From positions 1-64,000 of the forward strand of contig PXRE01000024.1 in assembly GCA_003021085.1 (NCBI GenBank): a stretch of 64,000 bases of DNA. The letters are read 5' to 3'. The position numbers and the translations under genes are program-made. This document shows, piece by piece, positions 1-8,560 of the stretch. The stretch comes from Halobacteriales archaeon QS_1_68_20. GTDB lineage: Archaea > Halobacteriota > Halobacteria > Halobacteriales > PXRE01. Numbering within the stretch: the stretch's first letter is position 1; each line of letters starts with the position of its first letter. Below the pieces are notes generated by a model that was given only the letters and a program-made list of their open reading frames with translations, had not been told where the DNA came from and searched no databases.

Positions 1-115
1 CACCATCGCCACCGCCGTCACCGCCGCCACCATCGCCACCGCCGTCACCATCGCCACCGCCGTCACCGCCGCCACCATCGCCACCGCCGTCACCGCCGCC
101 ACCATCGCCGCCGTC
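1..115. repeat. GC-rich minisatellite encoding a Gly/Asp tail
   Basis: Imperfect tandem copies of GCCACCGCCGTCACCGCC and its variants run from the window edge to about 115. On the minus strand they encode an acidic Gly/Asp-rich tail (GGDGGGDGG pattern) of the sugar dehydrogenase. The array continues outside the window, so its full length is unknown. Such repeats change length by slippage. Confidence 0.85.
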
Positions 116-1777
116 CTGGCCGGGCGGCGTGGCGACGAACAGTTGGCCCAGGGGTTCGACGACGCCCTTGGCGCTCCAGTTGCCGAAGACGTACTTGTCC
201 TGGAGGTGGCCGATGGCGTCACCCTGGTAGACGTGGCCACCGACGACGACCGAGCCGTCGATGAACGCCGTCGTCCCCTCGCGGTGGGGGTACTCGATGA
301 CCGGGTCCCGCAGTTGCTCGCCGCCGCGGACGCCGTCGGGCGTCGACCCCGGGCAGTTCTCCGGCGCCTGGGTGGGGTTCTCGGCGTCGAAGCAGTGGGT
401 GGCCTCCTTGACGTTCCAGCCGTAGTTGCCGCCGTTCTCGACGACGTTCACCTCCTCCCAGAGGTTCTGGCCCGCGTCCGCGACGAACAGGCGACCGTCG
501 GGGCCAAAGGAGAGGTTCCAGGGGTTGCGGAACCCCCAGGCGTAGTACTCGTCCAGCCCCGCCTGGTCCCCCGCCAGCGGGTTGTCGTCGGGGACGCCGT
601 ACGGCTTCTGGTCCGGGTCCTTCCGCGGGGTGTCCTGCTCGGGGACTGACCCGCCCGTGACGGGAGCGGCGTCCTGGGTACCGCCGTCGACGTCGATGCG
701 GTGGACGCCGCCCATCAGGTTGTGCGAAACGTTCTGGCCGTTGCCGCCCTCGTTGCCGCCGTACCAGTCGTTGACGTGGCCCATCCCCGTGTCGTCGGCG
801 TCGCCGCCGTCGCCCATGGGGACGTAAAGGTAGCCGTCGGGGCCGAAGGCGATGCCGCCGGCGTTGTGGTTGTCCTGGGGCGACGGGATAGCCATGAGCA
901 TGCGCTCGGACTCGGGATCTGCACGGCTCATGTCCTCGGTCGCACGGAACTCCGAGAGGGCCTCGGTGTGGTCCCACTGCTCGGGGGTGCTGTCCATCCG
1001 CCGGGCGCTGTAGCGGACGTAGAACCGCCGGTTGTCGGAGAACCCGGGGTGGAACGCCAGCCCGAGCAGGCCGCGCTCGTCGTACCCGCCGATGGTGGGG
1101 TTGCCGAGCTGCGGCAGTTTGTCCCCGATGTCGAGGAACGGTTCGTCGCGCAGTCCCTGGTCGTCCTGGACGTAGATCTGTCCGGGCTGGTCGACGATGA
1201 ACCGGCGGTTGGCCTCCTCCGGGGCGACCTGCATGTCCAGCGGGGAGGCGAGCCCCTGCGCGACCGTCTGCAGGGAGACGCTCTCGCCGCGTTCGACGAC
1301 CGGGTCCGACTGCGGGTCGACCGGTTCCCGGCCGCCGGGTCTGATGTCCCCGCGCATCGTCCGGGGGTGGAACTCACAGAGGTACTCAGCCATCTCCTCG
1401 GTCGCCTCGAAGGTGACCGTCTGGGTCACCCCCTTCTTGGCGATGACGGCCGAGCGAACCTGTTCCCGCCCCTCGACGTCGACGACGACGAAGTTGTGTG
1501 GCAGGCCGTCGGCGTTCTCCCAGACGATCTCGTAGGTCTGGCCCGGTTCGAGTTCCAGCGTCGGGTTCGCCACGTCGGCGATGCCCTCGGGCGCGACTCC
1601 GAGCCAGTCGGTGTAGTGACCCAGGAACTCGAACGTCTGTGCCGGCTGCCCCTGTCCGCCGTCGTCGTCCTGTACAGCGCCGGCGAGTCCCGTCGCCGTC
1701 CCGGCGCCGGCCGCCACCTTCAGGAACGTCCGCCGCGGTGGGTCACCGAAGACTGACCGGCCATCTTCTCCAGTCAT
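1..1777 (-). CDS. Exported PQQ-type sugar dehydrogenase with N-terminal cupredoxin domain (3' end off the window)
   Basis: Reads leftward off the window edge, so the C-terminus is missing. It starts at ATG 1777 with a Tat signal (RRTFLK, residues 15-20, then an Ala/Gly-rich stretch). About residues 45-130 look like a cupredoxin: a PHNF histidine and a CEFHPRTM segment give the His/Cys/His/Met set of a type 1 copper site. The rest is a glucose/sorbosone dehydrogenase beta-propeller with typical strings such as DERGLLGLAFHPGF, DNHNAGGIAFGPDGYLY and WGFRNPWNLSFGPDG. This family oxidises aldose sugars outside the cell using PQQ; the fused copper domain could pass electrons onward (inference). A Gly/Asp repeat tail follows the catalytic part. 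A TATA-like GCTTTATCA lies on this strand at 1851-1859. Confidence 0.85.
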   Translation of the reverse strand, partial: MTGEDGRSVFGDPPRRTFLKVAAGAGTATGLAGAVQDDDGGQGQPAQTFEFLGHYTDWLGVAPEGIADVANPTLELEPGQTYEIVWENADGLPHNFVVVDVEGREQVRSAVIAKKGVTQTVTFEATEEMAEYLCEFHPRTMRGDIRPGGREPVDPQSDPVVERGESVSLQTVAQGLASPLDMQVAPEEANRRFIVDQPGQIYVQDDQGLRDEPFLDIGDKLPQLGNPTIGGYDERGLLGLAFHPGFSDNRRFYVRYSARRMDSTPEQWDHTEALSEFRATEDMSRADPESERMLMAIPSPQDNHNAGGIAFGPDGYLYVPMGDGGDADDTGMGHVNDWYGGNEGGNGQNVSHNLMGGVHRIDVDGGTQDAAPVTGGSVPEQDTPRKDPDQKPYGVPDDNPLAGDQAGLDEYYAWGFRNPWNLSFGPDGRLFVADAGQNLWEEVNVVENGGNYGWNVKEATHCFDAENPTQAPENCPGSTPDGVRGGEQLRDPVIEYPHREGTTAFIDGSVVVGGHVYQGDAIGHLQDKYVFGNWSAKGVVEPLGQLFVATPPGQDGGDGGGGDGGGDGGGGDGGGDGDGGGDGGGGDGGGDG

Positions 1778-2141
1778 CGGTACGGTCGCTGTCGTCCGTC
1801 GGTCTGTGTACTGTGTCTCATCGTCCGTGGGTGCCCTCGCCAGGTTCGGATGATAAAGCGGGACAGTCGTTCACACGGCGAGGTGTATTCGAACTGCTAA
1901 CGAGGGAAAATAACCGCGACCTTGGTAATTCATTGCTCACCGTAACGTATGGTAACGCCGTTCATCTACGTGATCCCGTCCGTTTACGTTCGAATTGGTC
2001 CGACCACCGTGAGAGTTGGTAACCTATAACGTGTCTATCGGACGGCGAGGAGGGACCGATCCCGGTCGATTCGCGGTCGGACCGCGAACGGGCGAGCGAA
2101 CCAGCTCCGGGTCCGATCCCGGCCGCCGCGGACGGGAACCG
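1778..2141. other. Intergenic region, 364 bp
   Basis: No convincing gene. The left part holds the leader and probable promoter (TATA-like minus-strand site at 1851-1859) of the sugar dehydrogenase. The stretch 1890-2030 is less GC-rich and has several GTAACG-like words (about 1940, 1950 and 2018), possibly regulatory, but I cannot assign a role. The short open frames here lack haloarchaeal coding character. Confidence 0.5.
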
Positions 2142-2657
2142 TCAGTCCTCGGCCGCGGGCTCGCGCACGTAGTCGTCGACCCACGGCGGCCGCTCCCGTT
2201 TCGTCCACTCGAACAGGTGCCGTTTCTCGTTGGCGTAGTACAGTCGGTACGCCTCGACGTAGTCGTCGGCTCCCCACTCACCGGTCACCTGCGGCGGGTC
2301 GACGAACCCATCGCTGGGCCAGTCCAGGTCCGCGAGCGCCGACGGGTCGACCGTCGAGGCCGTCGCCCAGGACCCGTGGACGCGGTCGGTATCGTGTTCC
2401 CAGCGGTACCGCCACTCCTCGTGGGCGGCCTCGACGTACGCCCGGAGTCGGAGCCAGTTCTCGTGGGACTCGGCCGCCCACCGCGTGAGCGGGTGGTCCT
2501 CGTGGGTGAAATAGAGGTCTTCGCCCTCGTACCCGCGGACCTGGGCGGCGGTCGTCAGCACCATCGAGCACTCGAGCAGACTACTGGTGACGTGGCGGTC
2601 GACCAGCCACCGCCGCACCACGTCGAGGTCCCGGTCGAGCCAGAACGCGTTGACCAC
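2142..2657 (-). CDS. Uncharacterised haloarchaeal protein, 171 aa
   Basis: Conserved-looking soluble protein with an acidic composition. I chose GTG 2657 (VVNAFWLDRDLD...) because the frame further upstream turns Arg-rich and non-coding in character. Notable segments are DVVRRWLVDRHVTSSLLECSMVL near the N-terminus and HPLTRWAAESHENWLRLRAY followed by HEEWRYRWEH in the middle. The HP..W...S..NW..L..Y pattern faintly recalls pyrimidine-dimer glycosylase-like and phage proteins that act on nucleic acids, but that is weak and I do not assign a function. It is divergent from the membrane protein at 2775. Confidence 0.7.
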   Translation of the reverse strand: MVNAFWLDRDLDVVRRWLVDRHVTSSLLECSMVLTTAAQVRGYEGEDLYFTHEDHPLTRWAAESHENWLRLRAYVEAAHEEWRYRWEHDTDRVHGSWATASTVDPSALADLDWPSDGFVDPPQVTGEWGADDYVEAYRLYYANEKRHLFEWTKRERPPWVDDYVREPAAED

Positions 2658-2774
2658 GGTTGCACTCCGCGCGACGGCGGGAAAAGTCCCCCGGCTTCGC
2701 CGCTGCGAGCGGCGGCGCGCGACGGCGCGTCCCCCCACATCAACCTTTCGGCCGTCCGGCCTCTATCACCTGTA

Positions 2775-3335
2775 ATGGTCGACGTCCTGGGACACTTCGC
2801 GTTCGGTCTGCTGTGGGCATCGCCGATCTGGCTCGTCTTCGACGGGCGCACCGCCGTAGCGTTCGTCGGGGTCGTCCTCGCCACCGCGATGCTCCCGGAC
2901 GTGGACCTGGTCCTCCGGCACGTCGTGCCGGGACTCCAGCACCACGAGGTCACCCACACCGTCCTGTTCGTGGTCGTCGTCGGCGTGGTCGCCGGCCGCC
3001 TCGTGAGTCCGGTCGTCACGCCGACCCTGCGGCGGTGGTGGTTCGAGACGGAGGAGTCGGTCCCGACGGGCCCGCGCGTCCGGCGGTTCGTGACCGGCGG
3101 CCTCGTGCTCGGGGGACTGAGCCACGTCTTCGCGGACATGCTGTCGGCGCCGGACATCTCCGAACCGGTCGAACCCATGTGGCCGTTCTTCGACAAGCCA
3201 ATCTCCGTCGACGTCATCTACTACACCTCGCCGTGGTGGAACGGCGGCCTGCTGGTCGTGGCCCTGGCGCTGCATCTCGTCCTGGCGTACGTCGACGTCA
3301 CGCCGCTCGGGAAGCGTCGTGCCGGGGAGACGTAG
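2775..3335 (+). CDS. Membrane-bound metal-dependent hydrolase, YdjM/DUF457 family
   Basis: A 186-residue polytopic membrane protein starting at ATG 2775. N-terminal HFAFGLLWASPIWLV is followed by LPDVDLVLRHVVPGLQHHEVTHTVLF, the His/Asp-rich motif set (PDxD, H..THT) of the YdjM/DUF457 family of membrane metal-dependent hydrolases. A second motif, GGLSHVFADMLS, and FFDKPISVDVIYYTSPWWN near the C-terminus fit haloarchaeal members. About four to five membrane segments. The physiological substrate is unknown; bacterial YdjM is a damage-inducible inner-membrane protein. Lies 41 bp before the PHP gene on the same strand. Confidence 0.8.
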   Translation: MVDVLGHFAFGLLWASPIWLVFDGRTAVAFVGVVLATAMLPDVDLVLRHVVPGLQHHEVTHTVLFVVVVGVVAGRLVSPVVTPTLRRWWFETEESVPTGPRVRRFVTGGLVLGGLSHVFADMLSAPDISEPVEPMWPFFDKPISVDVIYYTSPWWNGGLLVVALALHLVLAYVDVTPLGKRRAGET

Positions 3336-3376
3336 CCGGGCGACAGTCCGAAGGCCGTGGACGCCCTTCGACCGAC

Positions 3377-4138
3377 GTGTACACGCTCGACCTCCACACG
3401 CACACCCGCTTTTTCCACGGGTTCGAGTCACGGCCGACGCCGTTCGACCCCGTCGGCGTCCGGTTGCTCGCGGCGATGGCCCACCGGCGGGGCATCGATG
3501 CCTTCGCCACGACCAACCACGACTACGCCACGAACTTCTCGCTTCCTGGCGACGTCACGGCGATTCCAGGCATCGAGGTGACGACGACCCGCGGGCACCT
3601 GCTGGTCGTCGGCCCCGACCCGCCGGAAGCGACCCGGCCGAGAGAACTCACGCCGAACGAGGTCGTCGCGATGGCACACCGGCGGGACTGCGCCGCCATC
3701 GTCCCGCACCCCTACCGCAACAGCACTGTCCGGGAGGCCGACGCGGACTTCGACGCCATCGAACTGAACGGGAAGGGGATGGACCACGGCCCGGTCACGG
3801 ACCTCGCCGAACGACTGGACCTCCCGGTGGTCGGGTCCAGCGACGCCCACTACCCGATCGAACTCGGGCGCGCGTTCACCCGCGTCGAGGCCGACGAACT
3901 CACCCCCGAGAGCGTCGTCGCGGCCATCCGCGACGGCCGGGTCGAGGCCGCCGTCGACGAGCGACCGGTCCAGCGGGTCCTCCGGTCGGCCTACCACCTG
4001 ATCCACACGCGCAAGGGGTGGCTCGACCAGCCCACGGCCCCGGGCATCGGCCCCTCGCCGGGCGAGCAAGCGTCGAAAGAAGAGGCCATCGCCGACCCCG
4101 AGGCGGTCGCGGGCGAGCGGTCGTCGCGGGCCAGATAG
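3377..4138 (+). CDS. PHP-domain phosphoesterase
   Basis: A 253-residue protein starting at GTG 3377, because the PHP fold begins directly after it (YTLDLHTHTRFFHG). Further metal-binding motifs are TTNHDY, PGIEVTTTRGHLLVVG, VPHPYRN and GSSDAHYP, the usual order of His/Asp/Glu ligands in polymerase-and-histidinol-phosphatase domains. These proteins hydrolyse phosphoesters with two or three metal ions. The C-terminal 60 residues (VLRSAYHLIHTRKGWLDQP...) are an extension seen in haloarchaeal members. Its 3' end overlaps nothing convincing on the other strand. Confidence 0.85.
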   Translation: MYTLDLHTHTRFFHGFESRPTPFDPVGVRLLAAMAHRRGIDAFATTNHDYATNFSLPGDVTAIPGIEVTTTRGHLLVVGPDPPEATRPRELTPNEVVAMAHRRDCAAIVPHPYRNSTVREADADFDAIELNGKGMDHGPVTDLAERLDLPVVGSSDAHYPIELGRAFTRVEADELTPESVVAAIRDGRVEAAVDERPVQRVLRSAYHLIHTRKGWLDQPTAPGIGPSPGEQASKEEAIADPEAVAGERSSRAR

Positions 4139-4145
4139 CTCCACG

Positions 4146-4467
4146 CCACGGTCGACAGGGCCGAGTAGCCAGTCAGGCCGGGTGCCGACGGCGGCCTTGC
4201 CGACGGTCCGGCCACTGCCCCCCCCCCCTCCAGGAGGACGTGGTAGACCGCGCCGCCGACGGCAGCGACGAATCCGCCGAGCAACGCCCGGCCGGCGGTG
4301 GAGGCGGTCGCTCTGCCTGCCAGAAGGCGGGCGAGCGCACCGACGACCAGGAAGTCGAAGAGGAACGCGACGACCCGGCTGCGGACGCTCGCCGGGGTCG
4401 CCTCGTCGAGGGCCGTGGCAGTCCTGGGCGCGTCCCCGGCGGCCGGGGTGCGGTTGCTGGTGGTCAC
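4146..4467 (-). pseudogene. RDD-type membrane protein remnant, frameshifted at an 11-base homopolymer
   Basis: The GTG at 4467 overlaps the stop of the dioxygenase gene (GTGA), implying translational coupling. The frame gives RSRVVAFLFDFLVVGALARLL and GGFVAAVGGAVYHVLLEGGG, the first two membrane helices of an RDD-family protein. At a run of eleven C (4218-4228, plus strand) the expected continuation SGRTVGKAAVG, matching the GQTxGKxxxG motif, lies in another frame. After that the similarity fades, so the gene is also truncated at its 3' end. RDD proteins are small membrane proteins, often tied to transport. Read as a decaying gene; a sequencing error in the homopolymer could explain the shift but not the lost end. 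Confidence 0.6.
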
Positions 4468-5606
4468 CCTTCGATCCGCATCGCTTCCGTGTTGTCGATG
4501 AACATCTCGAGGAACGGCCCGTGGGGCGTCCCGCCGGTGCCCTTTCGCTCGCCGAAAGGTTCGGTCAGGTACCTGCGGACGACCTCGACGTGCAACTTGC
4601 GGAACCGCACCATCCGGTCGACAACCTCGTTGAAGGCCTCCCGGAGGCGGTCGTCGTCGGTCTCGGCCACGTAGTCGTGGAGGTCCGGCCCCGCCGCGGC
4701 GGCTTCGACGAACGCCTTGTGCTCGGTGGGCATGTCCGCGCGGAGTTCCCGGAGGTGCGTGACCAGCGGGTTGTCGCCCTGGTCGACGCCGATGGCAGCG
4801 TCCAGCGCGGGAAAGACGCTGGACTGGGCGCCGGAGGCCCCACGGAAGGAGTGGCGGCCCTCCATCTCCGGGACGCCCTCGAAGGCCACGTCCGTGAGCG
4901 CCATCAGGTACGGCCGGAATCCCCTGCCGTACGTCTCGGGGTGGTTGTGCTCCGGCATCCGGTCGAGGACGCCGATCAGGTCATACAGCGAGTCCTCCAT
5001 CGTCCGGAGGGCCGTCTCGACCTGCCGGGGGTCGTCGTCGAGGATGCCGGCCTGGGCGTCCCCGATGGCCGCCAGCGCCGGTCCCGCAGTTGCCTCGATG
5101 GCGACGTGCACGGCGACGAACCACTGCTCGTCGCGGGCCTCGACGAAGTTCGTGATCGTCCGGACGTCGTGTGGAGCGAACCCCCGGCCGTGGTCGGCCC
5201 GCGTCCAGTTGTGCAGGACGTAGGCGTCGTAGGACAGCACGGGCGTGCGGTCGAGGCGTCTCGTGGATTCGTACAGCGGGACGGCCACGCCCTCGGGGAC
5301 GACGTTCCCGCCGGCCCCGTTGACGTAGGCGTTGGCGAGAAACCCGGTGACGCCGTAGACCCGCTCCAGTTCGCGGTCGGTCAGGTCGTCGTAACGGTCC
5401 GCGGACGGCGGGTCGAGGTCCCGCACCGCGGCGGCGAGGTCACCGCGCTCGAGGAGGGCCGGGAGGTCCCGCCCGAGTTCGTCCAGTCGCGCCAGGAAGG
5501 GGTCGTCCCCCTCGAACGAGGTCGGGGGGGCCTCGTCGGGGAGGAACCCTCGCTCCGGACTGACGCCGAACCGCCCCGGGTCGAGCGGTTCGTCTCGGTC
5601 GGTCAT
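4464..5606 (-). CDS. Indoleamine 2,3-dioxygenase family protein
   Basis: A 380-residue all-helical heme dioxygenase. The recognisable IDO order is: FGVSPERGFLPDEAPP at the N-terminus; LERVYGVTGFLANAYVNG; RTPVLSYDAYVLHNW; EARDEQWFVAVHVAIEA; MEGRHSFRGASGAQSSVFPALD; the proximal heme-ligand region FRKLHVEVVRRYL (His about 339); and the C-terminal GTGGT loop (356-360). The family opens the pyrrole ring of L-tryptophan or related indoles with O2 to give N-formylkynurenine. No kynurenine-pathway genes are adjacent. IDO is mostly known from eukaryotes and some bacteria, so substrate and role here are inferred only. Confidence 0.88.
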   Translation of the reverse strand: MTDRDEPLDPGRFGVSPERGFLPDEAPPTSFEGDDPFLARLDELGRDLPALLERGDLAAAVRDLDPPSADRYDDLTDRELERVYGVTGFLANAYVNGAGGNVVPEGVAVPLYESTRRLDRTPVLSYDAYVLHNWTRADHGRGFAPHDVRTITNFVEARDEQWFVAVHVAIEATAGPALAAIGDAQAGILDDDPRQVETALRTMEDSLYDLIGVLDRMPEHNHPETYGRGFRPYLMALTDVAFEGVPEMEGRHSFRGASGAQSSVFPALDAAIGVDQGDNPLVTHLRELRADMPTEHKAFVEAAAAGPDLHDYVAETDDDRLREAFNEVVDRMVRFRKLHVEVVRRYLTEPFGERKGTGGTPHGPFLEMFIDNTEAMRIEG

Positions 5607-5798
5607 GACAGTACGTTGGGTTCGGAGCGACTAATAGGTGAACGGTCGGATTTCTGTCAGACGTGGAGGGCACCGGGCGAATCAGTGCGCCGTCGTACAG
5701 AAGTGAACAACGGACGCCAGTCCTTCGAATCTCTGGAGGTCGCGCCCTGGATCCGTGGCAACGGTCGTCCCGCTGGGAACAGAACTATCAGATCCCCG

Positions 5799-7262
5799 TC
5801 ATACCGCGTCGTCCGCGTCGTCGTTCTTGGCGCGGTCGTCCTCGTCGCCGGTCCCGGTGCGGCCGTCCCCGGGTCGGTCGTCCGCGTCCCCCGACCGGGC
5901 CGTCTCGTCCGCGGGCGGGTCCTCGTCGGTCGGGAGTTCGCCGTCGGTCGGATCTCCCTCGTCGGTCCGTTCGACGACGACGCGTTCGATCCTGGCGTCG
6001 TCGACCGCGTCGACGGCGAGGACGTAGCCGTCGACCGTCACGCGGTCGCCGCGCTCCGGTGCCCGCCCGAGTCGTTCGAGGATCAGGCCACCGATGGTCC
6101 CGAAGTCCTCGCTCTCGAAGGCGACGTCGAGTTCGTCGTTGACCTCCGTCAGCGGGACGCCGCCGTCGATCAGGTACCGGCCGTCGCGGCGCTCGATGGT
6201 CGGTTCGCGCTCGGCGGCGTCGAACTCGTCGCGGAGCTGGCCGACGACCACCTCGACGACGTCCTCGACGGTGACGATGCCCTCGAAGGCACCCCACTCG
6301 TCGATGACCGCGGCCATCTGGCTCTGCTCGTCCTGGAACGCCCCCAGCAGGTCGTTGACCCGGGTGGTCTCGGGGACGATGGTTACCTCGCGGGCCAGGT
6401 CGACGGCCAGGGCCTCCTGCTGGCCGGACTCGGCGGCCCTGAGGACGTCCTTGACGTCGACGAAGCCCTCGACGCGGTCGTCGGACTCGTCGACGACCGG
6501 GTAGCGGGTGTGGCCGGTCTCGACGGCCAGCGCCCGGAGGTCCGCGAGCGGGAGGTCCGGCGGGACGCTCACCACGTCCGGCCGGGGGACCATCACCTCG
6601 CGGACGGTCGTGTCGTCGAGTTCGAACACCCGCTCGATCATGTGGACCTCCTCGGCGTCGACCCGCCCCTCCCGGCCGGCACGCGAGAGGACTGTCAGGA
6701 TCTCCTCCTCGCTGAGCGTCTCCTCGGTCTCGGAGGCCGGCGAGACGCCGATCAGTCGCGTGAAGAAGTTGGCCGTGCCGTTGAAGACGACGATGCCCGG
6801 GACGAACAGGTAGTAGAACAGTTTCATCGGCCGGGCGACCAGGAGCGAGATGCGCTCGGCCTCCTGGATGGCGATGGTCTTCGGCGCGAGTTCCCCGAAG
6901 ACGACGTGCAGGAACGTGATAATGCCGAACCCGAGGGCAAAGGCGACGAAGTGCAGGGCGCTCTCGGGGAGGAGCGGCGCCAGCACGGGTTCCAGTAGCG
7001 CCGCCACGGCCGGTTCGCCGACCCATCCCAGGCCCAGCGAGGAGATGGTGATGCCAAGTTGCGTGACCGCCAGGTAGTCGTCGAGGTTCGCCACCGCCTC
7101 CTGCAACGTGGCCGCACCTGCCCGGCCCTCGTCGGCGAGGCGCTCGACCGACGACGACCGGATGCGGACGAAGGCGAACTCCGCGGCGACGAAGAACCCG
7201 TTCATGAACACCAGCACGAACGCGACCAGCACCCGCCCGGCCGACAGCAGGGGGTCTACCAT
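5799..7262 (-). CDS. CNNM/CBS-pair membrane protein (HlyC/CorC, magnesium transport family)
   Basis: A 487-residue protein. An N-terminal DUF21/CNNM membrane domain (first helix VLVAFVLVFMNGFFVAAEFAFVR; then LGITISSLGLGWVGEP and HVVFGELAPKTIAIQ) is followed by a CBS pair beginning VREVMVPRPDVVSVPPD and VDLAREVTIVPETTRVNDLL, then a CorC/HlyC C-terminal domain (DGRYLIDGGVPLTEVNDEL...FGTIGGLILERLGR). The last 60 residues are a disordered Asp/Glu/Gly-rich halophilic tail. Relatives export or sense Mg2+/Co2+ with the CBS pair binding ATP-Mg. A single gene between convergent or non-coding stretches; about 130 bp separate it from the kinase gene upstream. Confidence 0.88.
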   Translation of the reverse strand: MVDPLLSAGRVLVAFVLVFMNGFFVAAEFAFVRIRSSSVERLADEGRAGAATLQEAVANLDDYLAVTQLGITISSLGLGWVGEPAVAALLEPVLAPLLPESALHFVAFALGFGIITFLHVVFGELAPKTIAIQEAERISLLVARPMKLFYYLFVPGIVVFNGTANFFTRLIGVSPASETEETLSEEEILTVLSRAGREGRVDAEEVHMIERVFELDDTTVREVMVPRPDVVSVPPDLPLADLRALAVETGHTRYPVVDESDDRVEGFVDVKDVLRAAESGQQEALAVDLAREVTIVPETTRVNDLLGAFQDEQSQMAAVIDEWGAFEGIVTVEDVVEVVVGQLRDEFDAAEREPTIERRDGRYLIDGGVPLTEVNDELDVAFESEDFGTIGGLILERLGRAPERGDRVTVDGYVLAVDAVDDARIERVVVERTDEGDPTDGELPTDEDPPADETARSGDADDRPGDGRTGTGDEDDRAKNDDADDAV

Positions 7263-7388
7263 CTGCCCCTCCGCTGGCCCGCCTGGGCAGACTCGCCGCG
7301 GCCGTCACCCGGCGAGCGACCCGCTTTTCGAGCGGTACCCATACCCGGTGGTATCCTTCGAACCCGGAAAACAGTGCCGCTCTCCACG

Positions 7389-7838
7389 TCAGTCCGTCGC
7401 GTCGAGCCACCTCAGCACGGCCGTCTCCAGGCGGTCCAGCGCCTCGCCCACCGAGTGCTCGTCCGTGTCGACGGTGCGGTCCGCCCGCGGGGGTTCGAAC
7501 GTCACGTGCATGACGTGCAGGCCCGTCTCCGAGATGGGGTCGGCCCGCTCGCGGTTCCGGGCAAGCGCCGTCTTCCGGGAGGCAGTGACGTGGACGACGT
7601 ACACCTCTCCGACCGTCCGGAATCGCCCGCGGATTTCTCGGGCGTAGCGGGTGCCGTCGAGTATCCAATCCGCACCGGAGTCGGTTACTCTATCGTACAT
7701 CTGCTCGTACGTTCGCCTGGCGAAGTCGTCGGAGTGGAGGAGTTCGAACTCGTGGCCCCGGGCGGCCAGGCGCTCCTGCAGGCCGGTCGCCAGCGTCGTC
7801 TTGTCCGAGGCCGGCGGCCCGGACAGGATGACGATCAC
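7389..7838 (-). CDS. Small P-loop kinase (AAA/adenylyl-sulfate-kinase-like)
   Basis: A 149-residue P-loop protein. Walker A is GPPASDKTT (7-15), with Asp in place of the usual Gly before Lys-Thr, as in several small-molecule kinases. HSDDF (about 35-39) and a WILDGTRYAREIRGRFR segment (Walker B-like Asp) fit kinases that phosphorylate small molecules or nucleosides. A substrate or nucleotide lid is suggested by RKTALARNRERADPI. The family includes PSTK-like and gluconate/APS kinase-like enzymes; I cannot pick the substrate. Followed leftward by the CNNM gene on the same strand; the upstream side is the repeat element. Confidence 0.7.
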   Translation of the reverse strand: MIVILSGPPASDKTTLATGLQERLAARGHEFELLHSDDFARRTYEQMYDRVTDSGADWILDGTRYAREIRGRFRTVGEVYVVHVTASRKTALARNRERADPISETGLHVMHVTFEPPRADRTVDTDEHSVGEALDRLETAVLRWLDATD

Positions 7839-7929
7839 GTGGTGGGTTGGTGTCGTGGGTGGAAAACGGGTTCGGCGCTAGGGTGGTGTCGTTTGGGAGG
7901 TCGAAGGGTGGATTCTGCGGATGGTTTCT

Positions 7930-8481
7930 TGGTCAGCAACTAGCAGAAAGCCCTCCGCGCTCCGTGGGCACCATCTTCGACGCCAACAGTCAGAAAGCCC
8001 CCGCGCCCTCGACTCGCGCGGCTCGCTGCGGTCCTCGCTCCGCTGCGGTCCTTACGTCGCCGTGCTTCGTCCAGCGCGCGGCCCCTTTCGGTCCCACCCG
8101 GGCCAGCCGCTCGTCGCCACACGCCTCCCCAGCCGACTGCGTTACTCAGTCACGCCCTCCGGGCGTTCCTTGCGTTACTCGTCCCTCGCGCGACGTTGGT
8201 TCGCGGCCTCGCGTTGCTCGGCACGCTCACCAGCGCGCGCCACGCCGGTCTCCCGGCCGAGCTAGGCACTCGGCGCGCGCGAGCACCGCGCGCGAGGGTG
8301 CGTGGCCGGTCCGGCGGCCACGGTCGGCGGCCGGTGCCGGCCGCACGGCTGGGGAGGCGTGAGGTCGACCCCCAGGCCTTGCATGTCGCTAGTCTACTCG
8401 GAAACGTCCGAACCCTCACAACTCAGCGTAACGCTCTCCAAACGCCACGCATATATGAAAATATGCACATATATTCATATA
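7930..8481 (-). repeat. Dispersed structured repeat, copy A
   Basis: Inverted relative to the copy at 53,598-54,062. Read on the minus strand it has, in order: a 30-bp AT-rich palindrome (8452-8481), a 55-nt spacer, a core TAGACTAGCGACATGCAAG (8378-8396) running into a hairpin with CTGGGG and CCCCAG arms, a long GC-rich middle, GTGGGACCGAAAGGGGC (8081-8097), and two CTTTCTG units near 8000 and 7950. The 59 nt around the core are about 90% identical to copy B. Two further GGCTGGGGAGGCGTG words lie at 8119-8136 and 8346-8361. No gene fits it. Probably a non-coding RNA-bearing or mobile repeat (inference). Confidence 0.75.
8452..8481. promoter_or_regulatory. AT-rich 30-bp palindrome, copy A
   Basis: Two 14-nt arms, TATATGAAAATATG and CATATATTCATATA, with a 2-nt centre; one mismatch between the arms. 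It sits about 80 nt before queC and exactly 55 nt from the repeat core. A near-identical palindrome is at 53,598. It could be a divergent promoter or a dimeric regulator site. Confidence 0.7.
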
Positions 8482-8560
8482 ACCCCGCCGATCGAAAAAC
8501 GACCACCGAGAACTGACGTCCGACACGCTCATTTCGCCCGCAATCCGAATCAGCACGACG

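Noticed and set aside
1-115. Repeat array as an origin or regulatory repeat
   Set aside because: It is in frame with and explained by the Gly/Asp tail of the sugar dehydrogenase.
4182-6998. A 938-codon open frame on the plus strand
   Set aside because: It lies antisense to the IDO and CNNM genes, both of which have clear family motifs. Long antisense frames are expected at this GC content.
7940-8516. Several open frames inside repeat copy A on both strands
   Set aside because: They are Arg/Ser-rich, unlike real haloarchaeal proteins, and their similarity to copy B follows nucleotide structure and spacing rather than codons.
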